Source of the DNA: Legionella gresilensis
GTDB taxonomy: Bacteria; Pseudomonadota; Gammaproteobacteria; Legionellales; Legionellaceae
Length of the DNA stretch: 64,000 nt
Direction of reading: 5' to 3'
NCBI RefSeq assembly: GCF_900639865.1
Contig: NZ_CAAAHX010000011.1
Location: forward strand, 60,473-124,472
The notes under the pieces were generated by a model. The model saw only the letters and a program-made list of their open reading frames with translations, was not told the DNA's origin and searched no databases. Both the position numbers and the translations under genes were made by a program. Below, one piece after another: positions 19,097 to 26,709 of this stretch. Each line of letters opens with the position of its first letter. Position 1 is the first letter of the stretch.

Positions 19097-19586
19097 TTGT
19101 TGTCTAGATTTAGCCGACTACATTGATATTCAAATTGCGTGCCAAAAACCATTACCTATTGCTAAGAACGTTTTATGTGATTGGGTTAACCTTACTGTAA
19201 ATGAATTGGAGAAGACTGCAGAATTAACTCTACGATTCGTTGAAATACAGGAAATCACTGAATTAAATAAAACTTATCGAAAAAAAGATAAACCTACTAA
19301 TGTCTTGGCTTTTCCTAGTAATTTACCTAAGGAGATTCAATTAGAATACCCTTTTTTAGGTGATATTGTAATTTGCCCAGAAGTTTTAGAAAGAGAAAGC
19401 CAAGAGCAAGAAATAGCATTAGAAGCTCATTGGGCACATATTGTCATTCATGGCGTACTCCATTTATTAGGTTATGATCATATTGAAGAACCAGAAGCTC
19501 ATATTATGCAAACGATGGAAATTAAACTGTTAGCAAGCTTAGGTTATGCTAATCCCTATCAACAAGAGGATGCGATTTGTGAATAA
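19089..19586 (+). CDS. ybeY: Endoribonuclease YbeY (rRNA maturation factor)
   Basis: This 165-residue protein has the zinc motif HGVLHLLGYDH (H-x3-H-x5-H), the UPF0054 signature, preceded by LGDIVICPEVL. YbeY is needed for 16S rRNA 3' end maturation and ribosome quality control. I place the start at ATG 19089 because GGAGG at 19079-19083 sits at ideal spacing; a longer frame from 19065 would add eight lysine-rich residues. The gene overlaps phoH by eight bases and is overlapped by corC at its end, giving a coupled phoH-ybeY-corC cluster. Confidence 0.95.
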   Translation: MNDCCLDLADYIDIQIACQKPLPIAKNVLCDWVNLTVNELEKTAELTLRFVEIQEITELNKTYRKKDKPTNVLAFPSNLPKEIQLEYPFLGDIVICPEVLERESQEQEIALEAHWAHIVIHGVLHLLGYDHIEEPEAHIMQTMEIKLLASLGYANPYQQEDAICE

Positions 19587-20472
19587 AGAAGACGATGCTA
19601 ATTCGTGGTTTATGCGTTTAAAACAATTCCTGCAAGTTGAACCACAAAATCAGGAGGAGTTAATTAGTTTATTACGTGACGCTCAAATTCGCTCACTTAT
19701 TAACGCTGAAACATTAGGCATGATTGAGGGTGTTATTCAATTCTCGCAAATGAAAGTGCGAGATATTATGTTGCCTAAAAAGCAAATGACAACCATTTCA
19801 CAAGATGATAACTTTGAAAAGGTAATAGAAATTGTAACGAGTTCTGGCCACTCTCGCTTTCCAGTAACAGGTGATAATCCTGATGATGTGATTGGCATTT
19901 TACATGCTAAGGATCTGCTAAAGTTTTATGCAAACAATGCAGGTGTATTTGATTTAAGTGATATTGTCCGACAAGCAACCTTTGTACCTGAAAGTAAACG
20001 CTTAGATCTTCTCCTAAGTGACTTTCGAAGTAATCGTAACCATATGGCCTTAGTGGTTGATGAATATGGTACAGTCAATGGTTTTGTAACAATTGAGGAT
20101 ATTATTGAACAAATAATTGGTGATATAGAAGATGAGTTCGATGTTGATGAAGAAGCGTATATTAAAGAGCATGGCGACTCACACTATATTATTAAAGCCC
20201 ATATGCCTATTGAAGAATTTAATGAGTATTTAGATGCCAACTTTAGCGATGAAATATATGATACAATTGGTGGTATTGTTATGGCTAATTTTGGTTACCT
20301 ACCTAAACGAGGCGAAGTTACTATCATCGATCAATTTGAATTTAAAGTTATTAATGCTGATGCAAGACGAATAAAATTGTTAAGTTGTTTTGATAGACGC
20401 ACTAATACTATCGATAAAGCAGAAAGCTTATATCAAGACAATTTACCTACCTTTTCAAAACAGAAAGGATAG
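19570..20472 (+). CDS. corC: CorC/HlyC family CBS-domain transporter-associated protein
   Basis: The 300-residue protein has two CBS domains (VRDIMLPKKQMTTI onward and the following segment through NHMALVVDEYGTVNGFVTIEDIIEQIIGDIEDEFD) and a C-terminal CorC_HlyC domain with GGIVMANFGYLPKRGE. It lacks the DUF21 membrane part, like E. coli CorC, which is linked to CorA-dependent magnesium and cobalt efflux. ATG 19570 lies inside the end of ybeY; GTG at 19579 is an alternative. The place after phoH-ybeY is conserved; in enterobacteria lnt follows, but here the two-component pair comes next. Confidence 0.92.
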   Translation: MRFVNKEDDANSWFMRLKQFLQVEPQNQEELISLLRDAQIRSLINAETLGMIEGVIQFSQMKVRDIMLPKKQMTTISQDDNFEKVIEIVTSSGHSRFPVTGDNPDDVIGILHAKDLLKFYANNAGVFDLSDIVRQATFVPESKRLDLLLSDFRSNRNHMALVVDEYGTVNGFVTIEDIIEQIIGDIEDEFDVDEEAYIKEHGDSHYIIKAHMPIEEFNEYLDANFSDEIYDTIGGIVMANFGYLPKRGEVTIIDQFEFKVINADARRIKLLSCFDRRTNTIDKAESLYQDNLPTFSKQKG

Positions 20473-20526
20473 AATGTCCAATATTTCTCGTTAAAACTTA
20501 AGATCAAACCGAGGGTTAATTATTAA

Positions 20527-21207
20527 ATGAACAGTAACATTTTAATTGTTGATGATGATATAGAGCTCACTGATTTATTAGAACAATATCTTGAACCAGA
20601 AGGTTTTAACGTTATTTGTGTTCATGATGGCGAAAGTGCTGTCAAGAAAGCTTTAAATCAAACTTTTGACGCGATTATTTTAGATGTGATGTTACCTAGG
20701 TTAAATGGTTTTGAAGTCTTAAAAGCTATTCGGGAACATTTAGAAACACCTGTACTAATGCTTACTGCGCGCGGAGATGATATTGATCGTATCGTTGGCT
20801 TAGAAATTGGTGCAGATGATTATTTACCTAAACCTTGCAATCCACGGGAATTAGTTGCCAGGCTACGAGCAATTTTACGTCGAACTCAAAAAATACCCGC
20901 ACAACGACCCATTATTGAGCTTCATGATATTGTAGTTGATTGTTCTAAAAGATTAGCAACCCATCATGGGCAACCTATGGAGTTAACAAATGCCGAATTT
21001 AATATTTTAGAAATGTTAATAAAATCACCTGGGCAAGCATTCTCAAAAGAAGAGCTAACTGAATATGCCCTAGGCCGAAAGTATACAGCTTATGATCGTA
21101 GTATTGATGTTCATATTAGCAATCTCCGCAATAAATTAGGTGATAACGACCAAGGTGAGCCCCTCGTTAAAACTGTCCGGGGATTTGGATATATGTTTAA
21201 TGCGTAG
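20527..21207 (+). CDS. cpxR: OmpR-family response regulator, CpxR-like
   Basis: This 226-residue regulator has a receiver domain with the phospho-acceptor D53 in DAIILDVMLPRLNG, acidic pocket DDD at 9-11 and the conserved K102 in LPKPCNPRE. The C-terminal winged helix contains LTNAEFNILEMLIKSPGQAFSKEELTEYALGR and VDVHISNLRNKLG. Resemblance is highest to CpxR. In L. pneumophila CpxR controls several icm/dot and effector genes, so if this is CpxR it may matter for virulence. The stop overlaps the sensor start by eight bases. A 54-base gap follows corC. Confidence 0.88.
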   Translation: MNSNILIVDDDIELTDLLEQYLEPEGFNVICVHDGESAVKKALNQTFDAIILDVMLPRLNGFEVLKAIREHLETPVLMLTARGDDIDRIVGLEIGADDYLPKPCNPRELVARLRAILRRTQKIPAQRPIIELHDIVVDCSKRLATHHGQPMELTNAEFNILEMLIKSPGQAFSKEELTEYALGRKYTAYDRSIDVHISNLRNKLGDNDQGEPLVKTVRGFGYMFNA

Positions 21208-22576
21208 TTTATATTGGAAAATATTTCTTTCTTTTTGGCTAGCAACAATTCTCATCATTATTACAACCGCCTGGGTAACCAGTGAAATTGCCCAAAAATC
21301 CTCTATACCAGCGCGTGAACATGTCTTTATGGATAGCTATGCCAATGCAGCTGTAGCTACCTTTGAATCCGGGCAACACGCAGCCTTAAGAAAATGGCTT
21401 GCTCAAACCGGGGCTTCTAAGAAAATGACTTTATACCTATTGTGTAGTACAGGTGAAATAATAGGTAATGCCACGCCTCCCTTAGAAATCAAAAATATCG
21501 CCTCTGATTTAGTTAATGAAGAACTTGATGAAGGATTACTTAAATTTGGAAATTTAATTATAAGCCATGAGATTTTATCTACATCAGGCAAAGCTTACCG
21601 TTTAGCTGCAGTTAGTGAAAAACCCCTTTCTCACTTTGTTGTTATACCCTGGGCCGGTTTAACTATTCGCTTAACTATCGCTATTTTTATTAGTGGACTG
21701 ATTTGTTATTTGCTCTCTCTTTATTTAACACAGCCACTACGCTCTTTAGGTATGGCAGCAAAATCTATAGCAACAGGGAAATTAAATACCCGAGTTGGCC
21801 AGTTTAAAGGCCATTATCGTGATGAAATTGCTCAATTAAGTAATGAATTTGATAGAATGGCGGAACAATTAGAAAGTTTAATTAGCTCGAAGGAGCGTTT
21901 GTTACAAGATATATCCCATGAATTACGCTCGCCCCTTGCCCGCTTACAAATTGCTATTGAATTAGGCCGAAAGAAAGCATCTCCTAAAGCTGATATTGAA
22001 TTTTGCCGTATGGAAGTTGAATGCCTACGCTTAAATAACTTAATTGGTGAGATTTTACAATTTGCGCGACTTGATCGCTCAACAGAAGAGCTTAATAAAA
22101 CACACATTAATATTTTAGATTTAGTAAATCGAATTATTGAAGATGCTAACTTTGAATTTGGTGAAGAACAGAATAAAGTTCAATTAATTGCTGCGGAAAA
22201 TTATGAACTATTAGTCGATGAACGTCTAATGCACCGCGCAATTGAAAATATTGTCAGAAATGCTATGCGTTACTCTCCATCTAATAAGAAAGTAACAATT
22301 TCCTTATCAACTAACAAAGAAAAAACAACTTTATTTATTGATATTGATGACTATGGTCCAGGCGTGCCTGAGGAGCAATTAAAAAATATATTTAATCCAT
22401 TTTATCGAGTCGATACATCGCGAGAAAAGAAAACAGGTGGTTATGGTCTAGGTTTGTCTATTGCTGAAAAAGCAATACAACTACATCAAGGTACTGTCAT
22501 CGCACTAAATCGACCCCAAGGTGGATTGCAAGTTCGCATTACTCTTCCTCTTAAACCTACTATTCCTTACTCTTAA
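21200..22576 (+). CDS. cpxA: Sensor histidine kinase, CpxA-like
   Basis: This 458-residue membrane kinase has an N-terminal span (residues 6-26), a periplasmic domain of about 120 residues, a second span near 153-176, a HAMP linker with QPLRSLGMAAKSIATGKLNTRV, and the H-box DISHELRSPLARLQ with H240. N-box NIVRNAMRYSP, G1 DYGPGVPEEQ, F-box NPFYRVD and G2 GGYGLGLSIA are intact, so it should be an active kinase. ATG 21200 gives the natural start MRSLYWKIFLSFWLA just before the first span and overlaps cpxR by eight bases. A longer in-frame extension from 21140 is rejected because it would put a hydrophilic tail in front of the span. Confidence 0.88.
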   Translation: MRSLYWKIFLSFWLATILIIITTAWVTSEIAQKSSIPAREHVFMDSYANAAVATFESGQHAALRKWLAQTGASKKMTLYLLCSTGEIIGNATPPLEIKNIASDLVNEELDEGLLKFGNLIISHEILSTSGKAYRLAAVSEKPLSHFVVIPWAGLTIRLTIAIFISGLICYLLSLYLTQPLRSLGMAAKSIATGKLNTRVGQFKGHYRDEIAQLSNEFDRMAEQLESLISSKERLLQDISHELRSPLARLQIAIELGRKKASPKADIEFCRMEVECLRLNNLIGEILQFARLDRSTEELNKTHINILDLVNRIIEDANFEFGEEQNKVQLIAAENYELLVDERLMHRAIENIVRNAMRYSPSNKKVTISLSTNKEKTTLFIDIDDYGPGVPEEQLKNIFNPFYRVDTSREKKTGGYGLGLSIAEKAIQLHQGTVIALNRPQGGLQVRITLPLKPTIPYS

Positions 22577-22705
22577 GCAAGACTTAATCTAAATTTGCTA
22601 TAATTTTTATAAAATTGTATAACTTTTATGCTAATTATGAAATTGGAAATAAGGTATAAATCGACTAGCATTTTCATTGATTTCTTCATATGTTCTACGA
22701 GCTCT

Positions 22706-23181
22706 ATGAGTACTCAAAATAACTTATTGCCTTATCGTGGCGTTGAGGAAAATGGTCAATATGTTTTATTAGCGAATGAAGAACAAATAGGAACTATTGA
22801 TTTTTTAGTGATTCTTATGAAATAACTTTAGAATTAATCTTTGTTAAAGAAGGTTTTCGAAATAAAAATTTTTCAATGTTAAATGACCATGACGGTAAAG
22901 TATGTATAGATTTTTACATAGGAGAACGATTATTAAATGCATTAGTCAATAATGCGAAGCAAACCAATAAATCCCTTAATGCGTTTATTACCAGCCAAGA
23001 CGCGCTTAATTTTTTTGAAAAATATATTACAAATAATTTTGAAAACACAAATTATAAATGTATTTTCGGTAATATGTTGCAAATACCTAGCGCCCACATT
23101 CAAAATCATTTTAGCCCAAAAAGTCACGATGTTGATGTTAAATTTAACTCAATCATCACTAATTATTATTCAAAATTATAA
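22706..23181 (+). CDS. Two-frame gene joined at a -1 slippery heptamer; programmed frameshift or frameshifted pseudogene
   Basis: Two reading frames meet at T-TTT-TTA (22801-22807), read in the zero frame as gaT TTT TTA. The first frame (ATG 22706, MSTQNNLLPYRG) ends at a TAA about 15 bases after the heptamer. A -1 slip there enters the second frame, which is open from 22807 to the stop at 23181 with no ATG until 22876, and yields a product of about 158 residues. AGGA at 22789-22792 lies eight bases upstream of the heptamer, similar in place to the stimulatory Shine-Dalgarno of dnaX. The product has no recognised domain, signal peptide or membrane span. A plain indel mutation is the alternative. 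Confidence 0.5.
22789..22807 (+). promoter_or_regulatory. Candidate -1 ribosomal frameshift signal (U UUU UUA)
   Basis: The heptamer TTTTTTA lies in exact X-XXY-YYZ register with the upstream frame, with a Shine-Dalgarno-like AGGA eight bases before it. No strong stem-loop was found by eye within 10 bases downstream, which weakens the case. Confidence 0.4.
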
Positions 23182-23562
23182 TTTTAGTAATTTCTTAAAT
23201 CAGCAATTATCACAAAATAATAATATTATTTTATTATAGAATATAGCGTTCAATGCTAATTTTTGTCCACGATGCTCTCAAGTTTTTAAGTTAAATAACT
23301 TCAAAACAGGACAGTGGATTAGATAGTCAGATGCTATTAAAATTTATACTCATCACCTATTACATCCAGGAAAGATAACACTTTTTCATTCCTTTAGCAG
23401 CTCAATTTTTGGCATACTTTATTTTTGCTGGTCGCATTTTTAGCTTTTTTACAACAAAGTCATAATTTATTTATATAGGAGCATATTCCCTTTCTTTTAA
23501 TCAACTTATGTGCTAAAGCTATTCGATAATAAATGGGTTCTTTTATTACAGGGTAGTTCTAA
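23182..23562. other. AT-rich intergenic region, nothing recognised
   Basis: These 381 bases contain no credible gene. The segment 23260-23420 has short broken frames and might be decayed coding sequence, but I could not match it to a family. GGAG near 23478 is not followed by an ATG at a useful distance. Confidence 0.4.
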
Positions 23563-24384
23563 ATGAGTTATGGAAAATATCTAAATAAATTTAGCAGTTT
23601 ATTTTTTTTTGTGGGTTTTGCTACAGCTAAACTTCAACTTCTACCCTTCTATCTTTTCACGTTTATTACGTCTATTTTTTCTATGGCCTGTTATTTAACA
23701 GGTTATTTACTCTGGTTAATTGCCAGCTTTATTAATCCACATTCGACAAGACATTCAGATTTTTGGTACGGGTTTACATCATTTACTACCCAACATAAAC
23801 TTGCTGCTACTTTAGGAGCAATTGCAACTGTTTTCTTTTTTATTTCTCTCACTTCTCCTTTTGTTGCAATACCAGCAGTTTGGTTATTTGCAGCAAGTAA
23901 TACTTTTTGGTGTATCGCAGAATATCATAAATGGAAACATCCACCTCAAGATAAGGAATACTCAGCAAACCGGCAATCAAAATATTTACAATATGCCTTA
24001 CTAACAACAGCAACGAGCTTTGTAACAGCTTTATCCATTACTTTTAGCATGATTTTTCCTCTATCTGCTTTCGCCATTTTAACAAGCGCAGCCATTATTA
24101 GCCTAATATTTAGTATTCAATCATTAAATGCTTGGGCAAGCGCAAATCTGTCTAACGATAAGCCAGATTGTCCTCTAACTGAAAGCTATTTACAAATGGT
24201 AGAAAACTTTAAAATATCTAAATCTGAAGTATCTCAAGTTCATAATAAAGAAAACGCAAGCGATAAAAATTTAACGTCACAAAAACCTTTATTTTCTGAT
24301 GAAACTACTCATTATTTAACTAATCTATCTGCCAATGAAATGAGCATTTCAATAGAAACCTCAGCGACTTTCATTTTAAAATAA
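23563..24384 (+). CDS. Unrecognised multispan membrane protein with soluble C-terminal tail
   Basis: I do not recognise this 273-residue protein. It has about five hydrophobic stretches: roughly residues 25-57 (one or two spans with a Trp-rich end), 84-102, 104-118, 140-163 and 167-187. These are followed by a polar tail of about 85 residues rich in Ser, Asn, Asp and Glu. There is no signal peptide. It stands alone between the frameshifted gene and the small-peptide gene in an accessory stretch, where species-specific and effector genes are common in Legionella; the polar, Glu/Ser-rich C-terminus would fit a Dot/Icm substrate, but that is a guess. Confidence 0.6.
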   Translation: MSYGKYLNKFSSLFFFVGFATAKLQLLPFYLFTFITSIFSMACYLTGYLLWLIASFINPHSTRHSDFWYGFTSFTTQHKLAATLGAIATVFFFISLTSPFVAIPAVWLFAASNTFWCIAEYHKWKHPPQDKEYSANRQSKYLQYALLTTATSFVTALSITFSMIFPLSAFAILTSAAIISLIFSIQSLNAWASANLSNDKPDCPLTESYLQMVENFKISKSEVSQVHNKENASDKNLTSQKPLFSDETTHYLTNLSANEMSISIETSATFILK

Positions 24385-24519
24385 GCATTTATATTAGGAT
24401 AACAAAGACCAATTACCTATAGTGAATTTGCAATTTCCTCCATCCTAACCTATTTTTTAAAGGGGATAGAAAAATATATCAACACCTAAGTTGATATATT
24501 CTTAACAGTGGAGGTTATC

Positions 24520-24630
24520 ATGATGCGATGGGCAAGAAATTCAATGCGTTTAGCATTATTAGCTTTTTTATGGAAAATGATTAAGCAAAAATCTTTCAGT
24601 AAAAAACGTATGGGAAATGATTTGCATTAG
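24520..24630 (+). CDS. Small cationic, amphipathic 36-residue protein
   Basis: The frame begins MMRWARNSMRLALLAFLW and ends KKRMGNDLH before TAG. It is preceded by a strong ribosome binding site, GTGGAGG at 24508-24514, five bases before the ATG. Residues 8-18 form one short hydrophobic segment flanked by basic residues (three arginines before, four to five lysines after), as in small inner-membrane peptides or toxin-like peptides. No homologue is recognised. The short length leaves chance possible, but the ribosome binding site is among the best in this part of the window. A GC-rich hairpin follows 53 bases after the stop codon. Confidence 0.5.
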   Translation: MMRWARNSMRLALLAFLWKMIKQKSFSKKRMGNDLH

Positions 24631-24683
24631 TATTTGATGCTTTTCTGCTTCAAAATAGTATTCCCATTCTATAAATAATTATA

Positions 24684-24720
24684 AGGCCTGCCTGCACTCG
24701 ATTTTTTAATGCAGGAGGCC
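24684..24720 (+). terminator. GC-rich hairpin downstream of the small ORF
   Basis: GGCCTGCCTGCA (24684-24695) pairs with TGCAGGAGGCC (24710-24720) with one mismatch or bulge and a 14-base loop. The stem is strong, but no T run follows, so it may be a Rho-dependent or processed transcript end rather than a classic terminator. Confidence 0.35.
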
Positions 24721-24831
24721 CAAGATTGTCCTGCACAGAGAAGATTTCTTTCTTGGTTAGAGTAAGGTTCCTCTTTCTATAGAATAATGTTTATAATTTT
24801 AAATTAATTAATCATAGCAATAGGGATATTG

Positions 24832-26709
24832 ATGGAGCCTAGAGAATACCTAGACAAGCGACGAATGCCCATTGGTGCAGAGCTTATCAGCAAAGGCGTT
24901 CATTTTAGAGTCTGGGCGCCTAAAAGAAATAAAATAAGCCTTATATTAAATAACAACAATCATCATCCAATTCAATTAACATCTGAAGGGAATGGCTATT
25001 TTTCTACTTTTATTAGCAAAGCTAAGGAAGGTGACTTATATGGTTTTCAGCTTGATGAGGACACAAAAATATACCCTGATCCTGCCTCAAAATACCAACC
25101 AAAAGGCCCTCACGATGCATCGGAAATAGTTAATCCTAAAAAATTCAAATGGACAGATCAAAGTTGGCGAGGAGTCCAGAAGGAAGATGCCATCATTTAT
25201 GAAATGCACATAGGCACTTTTACCCAAGAAGGAACCTTTTTAAGCGCGGCTACCCAACTAGAATATTTGGCCGATTTAGGCATTACCGTTATTGAAATGA
25301 TGCCTATTGCCGAGTTCGCTGGTGAATTTGGCTGGGGATACGATGGGGTTGATTTATTTGCGCCTATGCATACATATGGGAAACCCGATGATTTACGTTA
25401 TTTTATTAATCGCGCTCATAAATTAAATATTAGCGTTATTTTAGATGTTGTTTATAACCACTTAGGACCGGATGGTAATTATCTAAGGCAATTTTCAGAT
25501 AGCTATTTCTCTAATAAATATAGTACCGATTGGGGAGAAGCCATTAATTTTGATGATAATGCAATCGAGGTACGAAAGTATTTTTTAGCAAATGCAAAAT
25601 ATTGGATCGATGAGTATCATTTTGATGGCTTAAGAATTGATGCTTCACAAAATATTTACGATAGTTCCAAGACTCATATTTTACAAGAAATCAGTGAGAC
25701 CATACGAAAGGCAGCGTCTAGTCGTTTTATTTATTTGATTGCTGAAAATGAGCCCCAGAACACTGATTATGTACGAGATATTATGCAAGGTGGATTTGGG
25801 TTTGATGCCCTCTGGAATGATGATTTTCATCATACCGCACAAGTACTTCTAACTGGCAAGCGAGAAGCTTATTACACTGATTACACTGGCTGCCCACAAG
25901 AATTTATTTCAGTTAGTAAGTATGGCTTTTTATATCAAGGCCAATGGTATAAATGGCAAAAAAAAACACGGGGTAAACCAACTTTTGATTTAACACCTAC
26001 TTGCTTTATTCATTTTTTAGAAAATCATGATCAAATTGCTAATTCTGTTTATGGAGATCGAATACATAAAAAAGCAAATCCATCCTTATTGCGAGCTATG
26101 ACAGCTTATTTATTGCTTTCTCCTCAAACGCCTTTATTATTTCAAGGGCAAGAGTTTGCGACCTCGAGTCCATTTAATTACTTTGCCGATCATAAACCTG
26201 AAATAGCGGAAAAAGTCTATCAAGGTCGTCTTGAATTTTTTAGACAATTTCCTAGCGTACGTACTCCAGAAGTACGTGCCTCTATAACCAATCCAATTAA
26301 TAAGGAAACTTTTGTTAATAGCAAATTAAATCTGTTTGAGCGAGAACAAAACGATACTTGGTATCAACTGCATAAAGATTTAATTGGGCTTAGAAAAAAC
26401 GATAAAGTTTTTAATGGCTATACGACTAAACAACTTGATGGTGCTGTATTATCAACTCAATCTTTTGTTATTCGTTTTTTTAGCAATCAAGGTGATCGAT
26501 TAATGGTTATAAATTTAGGTACAGACTTAAATTTAGATCCAGCACCAGAGCCATTATTGGCACCACCCGTTCATTGCTATTGGGAATTATATTGGTCCAG
26601 CGAGGATCCTAAGTATGGAGGCCATGGCACAATTCGTCCTAATATTAAAGATAGTTGGTATATACCCGGATTTTGTGCAATGATTTTAAAGCCTAAAGAG
26701 TTGACATAA
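24832..26709 (+). CDS. treZ: Malto-oligosyltrehalose trehalohydrolase-like GH13 enzyme
   Basis: The 625-residue protein has an N-terminal GlgB-like beta-sandwich (GVHFRVWAPKRNKISLIL), then a GH13 barrel with GWGYDGVDLFAPMHTYGKPDDLRYFI, DVVYNHLGPDGNYL, the nucleophile region HFDGLRIDASQNI, the acid region LIAENEPQ and FLENHDQIAN. This order and spacing fit TreZ, which releases trehalose from malto-oligosyltrehalose. The nucleophile region reads DASQNI where TreZ usually has DAVHAI. No treY partner is in the window, so the true substrate may differ. ATG 24832 is preferred over TTG 24829 because AGGGA lies six bases upstream. The stop overlaps the next gene by one base. Confidence 0.82.
   Translation: MEPREYLDKRRMPIGAELISKGVHFRVWAPKRNKISLILNNNNHHPIQLTSEGNGYFSTFISKAKEGDLYGFQLDEDTKIYPDPASKYQPKGPHDASEIVNPKKFKWTDQSWRGVQKEDAIIYEMHIGTFTQEGTFLSAATQLEYLADLGITVIEMMPIAEFAGEFGWGYDGVDLFAPMHTYGKPDDLRYFINRAHKLNISVILDVVYNHLGPDGNYLRQFSDSYFSNKYSTDWGEAINFDDNAIEVRKYFLANAKYWIDEYHFDGLRIDASQNIYDSSKTHILQEISETIRKAASSRFIYLIAENEPQNTDYVRDIMQGGFGFDALWNDDFHHTAQVLLTGKREAYYTDYTGCPQEFISVSKYGFLYQGQWYKWQKKTRGKPTFDLTPTCFIHFLENHDQIANSVYGDRIHKKANPSLLRAMTAYLLLSPQTPLLFQGQEFATSSPFNYFADHKPEIAEKVYQGRLEFFRQFPSVRTPEVRASITNPINKETFVNSKLNLFEREQNDTWYQLHKDLIGLRKNDKVFNGYTTKQLDGAVLSTQSFVIRFFSNQGDRLMVINLGTDLNLDPAPEPLLAPPVHCYWELYWSSEDPKYGGHGTIRPNIKDSWYIPGFCAMILKPKELT

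Larger units (their letters stand above)
24385..24831. other. Intergenic region holding a small ORF and a GC-rich hairpin
   Basis: These 447 bases contain the 36-residue gene at 24520-24630 and an inverted repeat at 24684-24720. The remainder, 24721-24831, should hold the promoter of the treZ operon, but no convincing -35/-10 pair was picked out. Confidence 0.5.
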
